Positions 12,701 to 27,138 of a stretch of DNA of 64,000 nucleotides are shown piece after piece. The notes beneath the pieces were generated by a model. It was not told the origin of the DNA. It ran no database searches and saw only the letters and a program-made list of their open reading frames with translations. A program made the position numbers and the translations under genes. Where the stretch lies: contig CM049314.1 of assembly GCA_026874595.1 (NCBI GenBank), positions 32,697,229 through 32,761,228 of the forward strand. Reading direction: 5' to 3'. Every line of letters starts with the position of its first letter. Position 1 is the first letter of the stretch. The DNA comes from Sipunculus nudus. Taxonomy: Eukaryota > Annelida > Sipuncula > Golfingiida > Sipunculidae.

Positions 12701-14805
12701 AGGGCAGGCAGGTGTGGATTCTTGCTATAACAGTTAGGAAAGGAAGGTGTAGTTTCGGGTTCGAACTATTGGGGCATAAAGCATTTCTTTATATTTAAGG
12801 AAATAAAGTTATTTCGAGATTAAAAAATTAATACAGGTTGTGTGCCTGGAGGAAACAAGGGACTTTCAGATTTTGTCATTTCCGAAAGGTTGCAGTGCGC
12901 TTATACTAGAGGAACGTTGCAATAACGTTTTTAAATAAATCATTCTTTATGGATTCAAATCTGTGTTTTTTTTTATGAAAATAAAATCATATTCTTGTTA
13001 TTGGAAAAAATGAAGGATGTCGTATGATATGTCCTTGTGATGAAAAGGTAAGGCATTCAAATTATTTGAATATAATAATTATTTTGCAATATATAAAAAT
13101 ATATTCTAAAGATAATTTTTTTTTTAATTTTTTTAATCCAAAATGATCCAATATTTTAATATTCATCTCAAATAATTTAACAAAATTAGTTTGGGTATCT
13201 GTAGAAAGTTATATTTCGCCATTTTATCAGCACTTGGTAAATATAATGTGGCCGATCAAAAACCAAATTATTACCAAAAATTAAATTGTACACAAAAAAT
13301 TGACACATTTTAAAGATGGCCGCCAAAAAGACATTTAGCTGGGCATGCTGCATGTCTATCACATGATTTTATACAGTTCAGGTGCTATAGTAACTGAAAA
13401 ACATAACAGCATTTAGTCCCCCTATTTGGTAGTCAACCCCATTTTTGGGGGGTCCGGCTCATGGACTAATACAGTTGAAACTTTTTGCTGCCAATCTGGC
13501 CTAAATATTGTAAATTATAGTCAATTATGAAAATTTTATATTCGCCAGCCCATAGCAAATCAACAGTCACGAATACTTAAAATCTACAGCTCAAAATATA
13601 TGATAAACCTTCACCAAAACAGCTATATTATAATGAGTACCTGGAGAGGATGGGAACTTCAAAAACTGAATTTCTCAGCCTCCCCCCCCCCCCCCCCGAA
13701 AAAAACAAAACATTGTAATAGAGTACTGGCAATGTTTCTTTCTCGGGACAATGAAACTCAAGTTATTGACATTTTCTAATCTGGCGGCCATATTGGAGTA
13801 TCTCTAAAATTTCATTTGAACAGTTATAACTGCTGTTAGGTTGATTTCGTTAATGGGATAACCAAGGTTCATTTTTTTTTTAAATATAAATGGAAATATG
13901 TGGTAATTCATATATCACATTTGTGTTGGTATTCAAAAGCGCCCGCAGAATCAATCTGCTCTGTTAGATTTGTTTAGAATTTAACATATTGGTGTTATTG
14001 CTTAATTCAATAAAGCCCCAGGTTTATATGAATAATTGGTTTAATTTGCATGTCCGAGCAGTATATATACCTTTTATTTATTAAGAACGTTAAAATCACG
14101 GAAATGGCAGGCATTTGAAAGTGCTTAAGATAATTCAGTTAACACCCGCTAGATGGCAGCATCTAATAAAGTCAACGCAGTTTGGTGGCACAGAATGGTG
14201 GACGGAAGCAATAGTTCTCGAGGGGAATTATTGACATAAAGTTCACTTTTCTTTTTTTATTGGGAGTTTAGAATTCGGCACTTGTATGCTTAAATTTTCC
14301 TCTTTTATGAGAACTTTTGAAATCAGTAACTTAAGGTATCGTTATTGTCAAACCCCTCTGTTTTAATTGATCCAAAAGTTGTTCTGAATTCATATTAGGC
14401 CCTATAAAATATACATTATTTTTAACCTGGTATAGTAATTTTCTTACTGTATACATATTGGGAGATAAAAAAAACTTTGAAAAAAAAATAAATAAAAGGT
14501 ACGTTATTTCAAGCACCCAGTAATGTTTGATTATAGTCTGTCCAACCATGGGGCGCCCCTTCGGATTTTTGCGATAATTTCGAATGCAAATATTTCAGTT
14601 CAGTATATGACAGTGACAGAACATTCTGAGCACTATATTCTTAGATATTTGATTCCAAGTTATTAATTGTATTCCAACTTTTATTTTTGTTTATCAACTT
14701 TCATCTATTATATACCCTGAGACAGAAATTTTAAATTTTGATTCAATAAACAATCGAAATTCCCTTTCTAAACAAGAAAGACACAGTAAAGGAAAACAAA
14801 AAAAG

Positions 14806-14831
14806 TATATATATATATATATATATATATA
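14806..14831. repeat. (TA)n microsatellite in duplication copy 2
   Basis: Short allele-like counterpart of the tract at 7599-7665, with identical flanks. Confidence 0.95.
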
Positions 14832-16689
14832 CATTTACAGGGCTTTTAGGAAAGCGTCGTTGATACTCATAATATCATTCGGACACCGTTTTTTGGAGTC
14901 CAGGCGTCCCACCTGATGCGCGAAATAGATCAAAATTTGCTCTTGAAGTAGTCACTGGCTATTGCTGATTACCTCAAAAACTAGTCACTACTGTAAGCAC
15001 TGTGCTGATACCTAACCCTTTAGTTTCACTTTAATCAAATAATTCCCTTAATATAAGGATAAAATTACGTTATATAAAAAGAAAATCGAATTTACACAAC
15101 TCTTCAAAATTTGACACACAGCGCATCCAATTGGAACACTCCCAACGTAAATTTAACGCGCAAAAATTTTGTCCTAAGTCTCCCGGACTCTTAAAGGTTG
15201 CTACCCAATGAAAACCTACATATGTACATATGTCATTATATTAGAAACTAGAAATCAGTTAGAGACCTCATATTTACCTCCGCAACATTCTGGATCACCG
15301 GATCCGAAATATAATGAGGATCCTGCTCAACTCTGGTATGTTCCTTGTTAACACAGTGGGTATATGAAACTAAGGCTGCCAGTCAGAACAGGAGCGGCCC
15401 CTATTACATGTACAGGACTCTGGTTATCGGCCAGAATAAGTAAATTGTAAAAGGTGAATAATCCTTTAAAAACATAATATGGTGATCAAAATTACCTCCT
15501 AAATTATATGGACTGTTCTTACCATATCCCTCGAAGAATTTAATTAAAATCCGATTACGTTAATTTTCAAATTTTTCTTCTGCACATTTATATATTATAT
15601 ACATTTATATAAAAACAAATGTTTTGAATGACCGTATAAACCATATATGTGACAAAAAGGAACACGGTTAAATGTGTAGGAGCAGGTAATATTGAAAGTC
15701 AGTTGCATCAGCTTTTTTATATAGTACGTAAATAAACACGTTTATGATCAAAGCATTTACCAAATTTTATTTTCGAAATATTCTTACAGCTTCATCTACA
15801 TACTGTCATCAACAGTTAACATCAACAGCATGTTTTTCACTGGTATTGAAACAAGTTTGACACTTTTATTATCTCAGTAAGTATGCATTGTGCATTATTA
15901 CACGCAGGATTTACGCCGCTATCCTAATACGTTCAAGACCCGGGTGTCCTTGCTAGAGGACGCATCGTTAATCCGTCATGAACTATACAGCAGTGATGCA
16001 GTCGAGTCTACACCATCTTAGCTCAACCACAAGTCTGAGTCCGGGCCGCTCGAGTCCAAGTCCAAGTCCGAAACCTTGAGGTTCAAGTCCAAGTCCACCC
16101 TGTTCGAGTCCCAGTCATTTGACACCCGAGTATAAGTCCGTGTCAAATACAAATATCCTTAAAAAGCAATTTAAAATGGAAATTTCAGATTTTCATGTAC
16201 GTTTTTAAGCTCTTAATATAATGGTTGATTACATTTATAGCCCCGGATGCCGAGGAAAGCTTGATTTATATGGTGTTATTATTTTGTAATATTCTGTTCG
16301 TAGTGCCCACGTGTACATAAAGTCGTTATAATACTAGTGAGTGACAGTTTATTTGTATAGGATTCGAGATGGACTACATCACTCGAGTGCTACATCACTG
16401 CCATACGGAAAATCTGCCCAAAATAGTCATTACTGCTCTATGACGTCTGACGGTGATTTGATAAGACATGCCAACCTGTTAACGAAGCTATACTAACAAA
16501 AATTACCTGTCATTAGTAGCCAAGACAGGCTGCCGTGAGACTAGTCCGAGAGGCTTCAGCACTGTGGTCTGCACGACAGCACGAAGTCAGGGGCCATGTC
16601 AGGACTTTGAATGGCAGGGAAACGTGGAGCAATCGGACTGAGCGTGACCGAAGAATTTATCAGTTCTGACACGATAATCTAGTACGTAG

Positions 16690-16963
16690 TTGCCTTCGCC
16701 AAGAAGGTATGCTTTCATCCCTGTTCGTGTGTTTGTGTGTTTGTTAACAATATAATTCACGCAATCATGAATGGAATCAGTTATCAGGGCAATTCGAGAA
16801 TGGGCCAAGGAAGAATCGATTAGACTTTGGTGTGGATCCGGCATGTTATCTGGATTCACGAATGACTTAAAAGAAATTTCACACCTTTGCAATGAACCTG
16901 GGATTATGGACCGAATAAGTGAATGCAAGCACATGGCGGAGGTTTAAATGCAGTTTTCTAGTA
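16690..16963 (+). repeat. Dispersed repeat R1, copy a in duplication unit 2
   Basis: Counterpart of 9510-9785 with a few substitutions. Confidence 0.85.
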
Positions 16964-18788
16964 TTAATAAAGTCTGTCATTTTTTAATGAATAGTCCTTT
17001 TTAATTAAGATTTGTGTTATGAGAAAAATGACGACAACACGGGCATGTAACGTGACCGATGTTTGAGACGCATGCGTTGTAACTGTAGCCTATTTTAGGC
17101 AAGCTATACACTGGGCATACAGTAAGACATTTTAAAATTATTGGATTAGGTGCATGATTAATTAATATTTACAAATAGTTTAAAAATTGCAAACAACTAC
17201 ATATATTCAATCTTTATATCGCCAATCAAAGTTTCCTTGCGGCAATAGGCTTTTTATATAGAGCACCATATGCAGCCAAGCATTGCATCCCTGTAGGTCA
17301 GGCATAAATTCCGGGGGAAATATAAATACATGCACGGAGATATACATTCCGATATGAATCGTGGATTTTTTTTTTTGCGATTCAATACAGGTGCCGGTTT
17401 ATGTAGAGTAAAATAATATATGCCTAATAAGTGAGACACTGTACACAAAAGAAGAAGAAGAAGAAAAAAAAAATAGTTTTTCAACGAGTTGTTGAAAACT
17501 GTTTACTGCCAGTCAAGCCTTTGTTACATGAGACTGGAGGTTTATGCTGTCGGCATATACAATGACATAATAAAAGAACTGGGCATTTGATACTCTCATC
17601 ATAATGTTTGTCGATACAACACTGTAACAGACAAGGTCTTTCCAATGGCAAATGGGAACAGAAGACTGCTTTTGGCAAACCCTGTACAAATAAAAGCCTG
17701 TCAGAACATTATATTATCAAGAGCAGAATTGATAAAAACATACACGATACGACAAAGGGATAGTAAAAAGGAAAATTTGTAAGCCTTCACCAGGTGTGCG
17801 GGTCATTGATTGCATAGTCTCGTTTTAAGGGAATAGTTTTAGGGAATTATTATTTCGAATTTTGTCCATTAATTTAAGTACTGACAGTATATTGTGTCAC
17901 AGTTATACATTTATTTAATTCATTTAACAAATTCATTCTCATATTTGCATTATATCCAGGAATTAAATACGGCATTAAATTGAGCATAGCAGACAAAGAA
18001 TGTTTCATGATTTGTGACAACTGTTTTACATATTACGCATTTTGTGTTATTTAATCTAGCTCAGTTCTTCTTTTCTGTGTAATTAGATACTCTTTTTGGA
18101 CTGTCAAGTTACTTGTATAATGGAAACCTACATTATAGTGCTTCATTTGGAAAGCTCAGCACAGGCCCAGTAAATCAAGCTCTGTTAAGAGTTTGCTCGA
18201 CTCGTGGTTTGTGATTTGTGTATGACATCTTATTGTGTGTGTACATATGGTTTATGAAGTGACCAGTTTTCGAAATTTTTTGCTTTATTAATCTACAGTT
18301 ACAACTGAGATCATAATCCAAACCCCAGGTCATTGCCTCCGTTCATTTCCCTTCGCGTGTATGCGTTTGTTAACAACAGAACTCATAGTTTGTTTGTTTG
18401 AACTCACGCAGTAATGAAATTTTCAAGGCAGTGCGGATAACCCAGTATTAAAGTGTTATATTGTTACCATTAGGACTAAATGTCTCACTGGATGCTGATA
18501 GGTACATGTATTTGTTTAACTTTTGGTTTGTCTATGTTTGACGCAAAATTTTGTCAACAGGTTTTTTAATTTCGTGGAGTGTTAGGATGAAAGCCAGAGG
18601 AACAGTCCATTACATTTTAGGGGTAATAAGAATGAACATCATGTTTTGTTTTCAAATGCTTCCTTTCCATTGGTTTGGGGGTGGGGAGGGGGGGGAGCAT
18701 TGTTATCGAGCTTACAAAGGCAAAGAGTTGTTGCGAATGGAGTGACAAACATTTTCTCTGTTGCTGTTTAGTTGTTGCCTCTGATCAC

Positions 18789-19047
18789 TTTTTCTTTTTA
18801 TTTAAATTTTTTGGTGGAAGGGACCGCTTCCACTTTAAACACCTCTTCATAGCGTTTACTTATGTCCCCGGTTCTTCCTGAAATTGCTGACAGAGTCTGA
18901 CATCCACCCACGTCCCCATTATGCCGGAGATACCGGAAAGGCTACTCTAGGTAAAGGTTCGTTATAGGCCGACACTGTCAGATTCGAACCTACATCTCCG
19001 AGTGCACCGGCTCTGCCATGACACGCTAACCACTCGACCGCAGGGAC
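18789..19047 (-). mobile_element. tRNA-derived SINE, copy in duplication unit 2
   Basis: Counterpart of 11596-11857 with the same A box, B box and A-rich tail. It carries a short deletion in the body (near 18925) relative to unit 1. Confidence 0.75.
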
Positions 19048-19054
19048 TTTCTTC

Positions 19055-19318
19055 TAACCTTGTTGGGTATGCACTCATTCCCGTTCGTGTGTGTGTGTGT
19101 GTTTGTTCACAACATAACTCATGCAACCACGAACGTAATGTCCGGAAATGTTCAGGGCAGTGCGGGAATATACAATGAAGAATCGATAAGATTATTGTGT
19201 GGATTGGGCACATGAACCGGATTCAGGATCGTCATCAAGGAATATTCACAAATATAAAGATATTTATGAAGGAAAGAACCCGGGATATTTGCCGAATAAG
19301 TGAACATGGAAGAGGCTT
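19055..19318 (+). repeat. Dispersed repeat R1, copy b in duplication unit 2
   Basis: Counterpart of 11866-12125. The GT-rich tract is slightly longer. Confidence 0.85.
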
Positions 19319-19619
19319 CTATTCCATAGAACGCAGATTTCTAGTTTTTCTATGTATTCATGTCGCTTGTTGTTTTGCTGGGGTCTGTCTCGCCTGTTCC
19401 GGGCCTCTCTATAAATCGTGTTATTTAAGTCATTAACCTGTAAAAAAAAAAAACCATCTCGGATGCGGTCTAGACATGAAGCCGGAAACACATCCCGAGG
19501 ATTCAGGTTTCTGACAGTAATCGTAATGAGCCAGCAACACCACTAACGTCATCTTTAACTGTTCATGGATGGACAAAAATGTAAAAATCGACTGCTGACG
19601 ACAAATCTGTAACAATATT

Positions 19620-19898
19620 AGCATCCGCCAGAAGGGTATGCATTCATCCCCGTTCGTGTGATTGTGTGTGTGTTTATGTGTTTGTTCAATATCTAACTCT
19701 GGCAATCATGAACGGAGTTGTATGAAATATTTCGGGCATTTCGGAAATGGGCCAATGAAGAGTGGATTAGATTTTGGTGTGGATCCGGCACATGGTCAGG
19801 ATCAAGGAACGTCGTCAAGGAATAGTCACAAATGTACAGTAACTCATGCATGAATGAACCCTGAAATATGGGCCGAATAAGTGAATTCTAGAAACAGG
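19620..19898 (+). repeat. Dispersed repeat R1, copy c in duplication unit 2
   Basis: Counterpart of 12425-12700. Confidence 0.85.
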
Positions 19899-22149
19899 GC
19901 AGGCAGGTGTGGATTCTTGCTATAACAGTTAGGGAAGGAAGGTGTAGTTTCGGGTTCGAACTATTGGGGCGTAAAGCACTTCTTTATATTTAAGGAAATA
20001 AAGTTATTTCGAGATTAAAATATTAATACAGGTTGTGTGCCTGGAGGAAACAAGGGACTTTCAGATTTTGTCATTTCCGAAAGGTTGCAGTGCGCTTATA
20101 CTAGAGGAACGTTGCAATAACGTTTTTAAATAAATCATTCTTTATGGATTCAAAACTGTGTTTTTTTTATGAAAATAAAATCATATTCTTGTTATTGGAA
20201 AAAATGAAGGATGTCGTATGAAATGTCCTTGTGATGAAAAGTGAAGTGGACAATTATCCCTCTGTCCCTCACCGATTGGCGCCCATGCATGTTTCGCTAT
20301 GAGACCACAATAAACAAGGGACGTATCAGGATAAGGCAGGGAGATATGTACGATTGAATACTTATAAATATATTCATGAAGGTTTTGGTCGATATTATAC
20401 AGATGAGAAGATAAACCGAGATGGCTGAGTGTGGGATGTGACCAGGCCACGGATGACGGTCTTACTGAGACAGAAGATGAAGATCAATATTCAGCTTTTG
20501 ATTTCCTCGCTTTGATATGTTTCCTTTGAAGTAGATTAACTTTCCCGATAGCCCCGATCGCAATCTATGAAAAAAATGATATATACCATGGATATTATTA
20601 TGCACAGTCACTGTATAAGATAATCCAAGGTCCACAATATGTATTAGACTAATCCAGTCTTATGCAGTTATTCATAACCTTAAGGAGAGCAAATGAATGC
20701 AAGATATATACACATTTAACATGTCGTCTCGGGCTTATGGTATTTACGAAGATTTATATAACCTATCTGGTAAATATTTCTTTCTGCTATACCGCTACAG
20801 ATATGTTTCTAGATTAATGTCTTGCAATCGAAAAATTGTACTTACTGCATGTTTTTTTTTAAATGTCATAAGCAAGGAAATCACTGAATATTATTATTAT
20901 CTCCAAATCTGGTTACATGAATTTATCATGCGACATTTTTACTGTCATCCTGGAGGAAATAAATCTACCTGGAGGGAAACATATAGGTGCTAGATACATA
21001 TTTTGGTCTGAAGGATATGATTTTTTAAGTATCATATTACTTACGTAGTGTTTTGATCCTCGAATTTCAAATCCCGAAGGTGTATATCACAGTTTTAAGA
21101 GGGGCCTATTGCGATATCTGACCTCCGTTTTATAAATATAAACCACTGGGACCTTTTATGAAAATGAGCCAATCCAAAATTGCGTAAGCTGTCCGTTTTG
21201 TTTATGTTGCAAGTCCAGTAGCTGGGTTGGTTTTATGAAATAAAGAGTTGTTTATTCAAGAAGCTGTTGTGAGGGTTGATTAAATTCTGCAAAGAATAAC
21301 AATAATAAATAAAGTGCATAACGATGAGAGTACATGGATACATTTTGTACTACATGTAAGGGTTCGCATTCTGTTCTTTCCAACTAATTTTTTTATAATA
21401 GCAACATTTCTTCAAGTCGTACATGAAGGCACATGGTCTTGATCCATATAATATATAAAAAATAAATATAATTAAATTAAATTAAATAATATAATTAATC
21501 AACCATTTAGGCTATAAAAACTGTAACACAAGGAATCGTTACATATTAATAAAAGCAAGACACACCTCAAGAGTGGAATGTTCTCATACCCTTCTCAATC
21601 TGAAAATTAAAAGACAGAATGAAAATGAGTTACCAAGTAACCTGGCCAACACAGTTGTCATGTCACATGACCATGTTTGATAGATAGATACTTGGCACAG
21701 GCTTTTCTTAAGGGCAAAACTAAATTTAAAAATAACTGGTAGAAGGCAGCCCTGTATGCCTCTAATTAATAAAACAATAGGTGGTAGCACTGCTGTGAAG
21801 GCAGACTCACCGAACTGTGTAACGGCAACATTTATATCGACGTTTATGTAACATGTAAGAGTCCGCCATATTGGTCGCCGGTCATGAGTCAAAAAAGATC
21901 AGACATACCAGTTGTAAATGACAAAAAACTGCGTTGCTTCATGTATTCTCACTACCAATAATTAGAAATATGTCGTATTTCTCACATGTATAATAAACCG
22001 CCTTCAGTTCATGTTTTTTCTCTGTTTGTCAAGATGTGTCATGTTTATTAACAGCTTGTAGATAAAAAATCTCGAACTTCCGTCATAGGGGCGTTATAAA
22101 AACCTACCTGGTGAATATGTCACTCAGAGACGCTGAATAAGGTATACGT

Positions 22150-22219
22150 GTGTGTGTGTGTATATAAATATAAAAAGTCACCCCCCCCCCCCACCTTGGA
22201 AGAGAAATTGACGCCACTG
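22150..22219. mobile_element. End fragment of a hAT-type MITE
   Basis: A C-rich run followed by 'gaaattgacgccactg' matches the right end of the MITE family seen complete at 48384-48711, whose end reads 'tgacgcccct'. The left part is not recognisable, so this is a truncated copy. Confidence 0.5.
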
Positions 22220-24974
22220 GGTACACCGCTACACGTCTTACCTGCATTAATGCTCTGTCATCAAACTTTTGTATTGATTACCTATGTTATGAAAATGTCA
22301 CAACTGATCATGAGAAAATGAAGTCACAGCTATTTTTAACCTGGTTTAATAGCCTATTCCTGCGACATATTAGTTAGCGAACTCATCATCTACACGTCTC
22401 TAATTGGAAATAAAACCAGATGCCACCAGGGGACTATTTTAGGAGCAATAAGTACAAAGATGCATGTGGCAATAACATTTAAAAGGAATGCAAAAACACT
22501 GCAAAAATTGTCCGATATCTCAGAAAGAGGTGGAAAGAATTTTTTTGGGGGGGGGGGGGGGGGTAAATGAGGAATGACATTCTCTCCAGAAAAATTAACA
22601 AACATATTGTTTCAGCACAGCTATATATTACTTACAAGAGTAGAATCGAAGACCCTGGTTCCCCTGTTTCATGTTATTGTATTTCCTAAGGGATGAACCC
22701 TTACAATCCCAGTTTTTCCCGACTACGTTCTGATTCATTTTAATTAGGGATCTTGAAATTAAAACCCCGATTAATAAAAAAAATAATGCCATGGAAAAGA
22801 TAGGGAAGAGAATTGACCATCTCATTTCCAAATCTTATTAGGGGGTCGATTTAGAGGCGGCGCAGGGGGCGCACCTCCCTTCTACGACAACCCCCCCCCC
22901 CCCCAAAAAAAAAACAAAAAAAAACATGGGAAACATAATAATATTGAACTATTGAGCCCCCGTTTCCTGTCCTACTTCCGTATACGAGAGTTATGTATTA
23001 AATCTAATAGCACTTTCACCCTGCTAATTCCCGCTATGTCTTAATTAATGGGCTGTGCATGTTTGAATCTTGAGAAGTCTCATTGAAAACCAGTGGGCCA
23101 CGATTTGGGAGATACATGCAGTCAATTAATTGTGGCTTGGATCTGAGCGGCGTCACATTATGTAAACTTAACCAAGAACCTAATGTAATATTACGTCTCC
23201 TAAGCATACCACTTAACGGTTCACGATTCGAGTCCTTGCCCTCGAGTATCAAGTTCTGGCTAAATCATTGTCCAGTACAACGACGTCATCTACCCGCCGG
23301 CCAAGGTCAGTTGAGGTCTCTGGGGGCACGCATTTACAGATTTCCCCTGACGACACAAATATCCCATTGTCGGGACACTTAAAGGAGCCTATTCATATAC
23401 CGAGTATGTTAAATATACACTTAATGTTGTGTTTTTATTCTTAAAGTCAGCTGTTTATTACCTTGAGATTTCTGCCTTACTCTCCGTGAATATTAATGAA
23501 CTCTGGGTAATTCCTATTCAGAATGTTCATATAATGCCTCTGTGATGCGCGCACGCCACCTGATGCCGTATTAACGTGACTTCCCTTTTACAGCCTTTAC
23601 CCGGTGTTTCCACTATGGTTTATCCTTCTTGTTACATCTTCTCTTCTTGTATGGCAGTTGTCGCGCATGCGCAAGATCGGACCTCTGGTCATGCAGTCTG
23701 GTTATGGTATACAGAGATACATGGATTGTGTTTACACATACATAGGACTATAACAAGTTAAATGGGTCCAATCACCTATCATACCTTTATAAACTAAAGG
23801 TAATCCCTCGGAGCTCTGACAAAAAAGAAAACGTGAATATCACCGCACACAGGCTGTTTTTATTGTTTATATCAACCTGTTTATAATATGTGGGGGCCCG
23901 CCAAAATAAGCAAAACAAATTCTTCACGGGTATTTGACAGCAGGTCAGATAAGTCAGCGCTTTGCAAATGGCAATTTCCAACAAGTGACCTTTCTACCTC
24001 CGTATAAATGCAACATTGCTGTGTTTACAAACATGTTGTTGATTAACAATTTCATACATCCTTCACGAAGGCGCGAAAAAAACTTTTTCACGACCAAAAT
24101 TACTCTTAGATCATTAATATATACACAAAAGAAGCCAGAAATCACATAAATTCTTTTTCAGAAGGTAGGTGAATGGGTACCTTTAAACGTGACAATGTAA
24201 GTTCACGTGGAAGGTTTCTCTTGGAAATTCTAGTATTCGGGTATAATGATCTAATGGCATGAGAAAATGTACACTTAGATGTAATTATTTATGTACCTTT
24301 AGCATGTCTGCCCTATTTAAATTCAACATTTGGTCATATCGCATGTATAGTGAGCGGGATTAATGTATAAAGATTCTATGTGATAATTCTTCCCGTTGTA
24401 TTTAATTTACCGGTTGTGTAGAAATAAGCAGTGATAAAGAAAATTAATGTAGTTGCAAATATGCAAAATTCCCCATAACGTGAGTAATGAAATTTCTTGT
24501 TCTTGGTTTTTTTTACCAAGACACAGGTTATGTTAAACGTATGCACAATTTTTATTTTGAATAAAAAACATTATATATTTTTTCATTTTTAACAAAATTT
24601 GTCTAGACGGTGGCTGGCCAAGTTGCCATGTTTTAATTTGTAAAGGGGGCGATCTGAATTAATATTCTTATTCTGTGCAAAGGACAAGACTTCAGACCCT
24701 GTTACAACTTAAATGAACACAGCTGTCATAATAAATGTCTCACTCTCACATAATTGTGAGTTATCCTAAAGTTGCAATCGTGTTTGTAACGCCCATCCGA
24801 CAAGCACAATTTGAAACAACACAACTGTTTTACAATTTTGAGCAGCATATGAATTATTTTTTTTCCAGGTAATCGCTTCCTTCGTTTCAATATTAGCTTA
24901 ACTAAGTCTGGTTTTAGACTACATGACGGGGCAGTAGCACACATTTTCTCTAATTTTATATCCCGGTGTTAATC

Positions 24975-25130
24975 AGGCCCGGTGACTACTGCACCTGCGG
25001 GCTATCGGAGTGTAATCGTCTCAAACGCTGGGTTATACCACCGAGGGTCCCCAGAAAGGCGCACTCGTTTGTCAGCTAAACACTGCCATGGAGCATGACC
25101 TTCCCGTTAAGCTTGCAAAGCGCTCATCCT
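24975..25130 (+). repeat. Dispersed repeat, shared with 32815-33020
   Basis: The words 'tactgcacctgcgg', 'tgtaatcgt', 'gctgggt', 'gcgcactc.tttgt', 'catg.ccttcc' and 'agcgctc' occur in the same order here and, on the opposite strand, at 32815-33020. Translated, both contain a Asp-Tyr-Cys-Thr-Cys-Gly stretch, but frames break in different places. I read it as a decayed transposable element or a small repeat, not a gene. Confidence 0.6.
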
Positions 25131-26887
25131 TGAAAAATTAGATAAATAATCATTAAGCATTTAAATAAAAATAAACCAATAAAAGGAATTCCAGGTAACT
25201 GAACTTATCTACCTTTCTTGCAAAAGGAAATGTATCACGTTTCTTATTACATAAAACTATGAGTGAATTTTACATAGGTGTCGTATATAAAAGAAATATG
25301 ACACATTGGAATCTGTTCTACCGAGGATATAGTAATATATATTCTACCGAGGATAAAGTAATATATACATTTTCCGCACCCTAGCTCTTGGATAATTTGT
25401 AACTGTGTATAATATTTCAAACATATTTAAATTAATTATCAGTAGACTCGTTTTGAAATATTCAACTCCAGCAGATGCATACAGTTAATTAATGTCGCAA
25501 CCACACGAGTATTAATTAAGATTTAATTACAGCAACCGCTTAAATTGCCAATAAATAATAATTGACTGCGTATTTGGGGCAGAATAACGAGGAGGATATA
25601 CAGGCTTTTAATGATCTAGTACTTTGTTCCGTTGAAGGTTATGTAATGCATGCTATACCCTGGGCGCCAGCCGGTGTTAAAATCTGAGGTCTGTGGTAGA
25701 GTGAGCGGATGACAGCATCGGACTGTTCCTCTGATGGCATCTCATAAGAAGAGGCTATTAATAGAAAATTTCTCATAAGTAAATAATTACTGTAGAGATA
25801 CGATGTCTACGCACGCCACTCATTAGCAGCTCTCCTCGTGTTCTGTTAAAGTATAACTATCCACCCATGACATTTAGATAAAAACCACAGCCGCGTTGGT
25901 CACACAACTGTAGCTGGCTTGGATGAAACTTTGCTGCCTTTAAAGTCAGCCCACTTTCGCGACTTAAAATATCTTGGCAAAAGCGTGGCTGGCTTAAAAT
26001 GGCTTACATGTAATAATTTTCATCAATTTGGTGATGTTACAAACAACATGTTATTAAAGGTAAATCTTTATTCAATAACTATTTACTTTTTAATTCAGTT
26101 GTTAAGCCAGCTTATACATATTGGCTTGTTTGTTTTTTTTCCTTTTGGAACCACATTTTTACTCCAGTCAGAACTCTTCTCAGAGTAATGAAATAACAAC
26201 GGCGATTGCATGTTTTTATATAATTTTGAATTAACCTCGTTTCTTCGAGATAGCATTTCAATAATTGAAATGTCATAATTGAAAAAAATATTAGTTAAAT
26301 TATACTCAATATGTGTTATAAATTAAACAAATTCTGAATATCAAAATGTTTTTGTCTTGTGCCAATACATTATTATATAATAAAATATTTGCTTTCGCAA
26401 AATATGTTTTCATTAAATTATTAAGGGGAAAATATGACCTGAGCACGGTTCACATTTTAATTTTGAGCAGCTCTGTATTAAGAAGGTCGGTGACCCGCTT
26501 ATCACTTTGTCTTGCGGGATCCAGGCTTGGGTCTATTGTATATTGACCCCGGATGCCTGACATATCTAAACAACACCTCGTGGTGTAGGTCCAAAAATCA
26601 AATATATGCTGAGAAAAACCATAATGTTTCGGCAAATTTGTTTTCTCGTGCCTTGGCCCTCTCGCCTTAGGGGATCTGAATTTTGCTCCTGTTGGCTTGA
26701 TTAATATTCATGCAATGGTGCCAGATCAAAAACTTTTGTTTAAAAAAATTCGTAAAAAAAAAAAATATTACTGATCGGTAGCAATGTAAGGGAAAATACA
26801 CGTGAATGCGAAATAAGGCAAAGGTGGCACCCAAACAGAGTCAAAGACAGAAAAAAAATGTATTTCAGTCATGATTTCTCAGACCTG

Positions 26888-27138
26888 AACTAGAAATCTG
26901 CATTGTGAGGAATGCAAGCCTGCGCGATGCTCCCAAACCGTGTTTGCATTCAGTAATTCGGCCCATATGACAAGGTTCATTCATGTATAAGTGACTTTAC
27001 ATTTCTGAATATACCTTGATTCTATGCTCCCTGAATCCGGATCAAGTGGCAAATCCACATCAAAATCTAATCGGTTCTTCATGAGCCCATTCCCGAAATA
27101 CCCTGAAAATATCATGAGACAACGTTCATGAAAGAATT
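26888..27138 (-). repeat. Dispersed repeat R1, reverse copy
   Basis: Reverse-complement R1: 'ttcggcccatatgacaaggttcattca' and 'aaatccacatcaaaatctaat' mirror the R1 landmarks. It begins with 'ctagaaatctgc', also seen after forward copies. Confidence 0.8.

Larger units (their letters stand above)
5831..13047. repeat. Tandem duplication, copy 1 (about 7.2 kb)
   Basis: Nearly every word of this interval recurs in the same order in 13048-20241. Copy 1 starts at 'gtaaggcattcaaatt' (5831) and ends at 'ccttgtgatgaaaag' (13047), where copy 2 begins again with 'gtaaggcattcaaatt'. Differences are scattered single bases, small indels, and length changes in homopolymers and in the (TA)n tract. Content: part of the inverted-repeat arm, a (TA)n tract (7599-7665), a GAGTCC-rich segment, three full R1 repeats and a fragment of one, and a tRNA-derived SINE. 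No open frame shows a recognisable domain. Confidence 0.97.
13048..20241. repeat. Tandem duplication, copy 2 (about 7.2 kb)
   Basis: Head-to-tail copy of 5831-13047, ending at 'gtgatgaaaag' (20241), after which the sequence becomes unique ('tgaagtggacaa'). Identity looks very high by eye, so the event is recent or the copies have been homogenised. Copy 2 has a much shorter (TA)n tract (14806-14831) and a small deletion in the SINE. Several chance open frames kept in copy 1 are changed or broken here, which argues against selection on protein. Confidence 0.97.
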
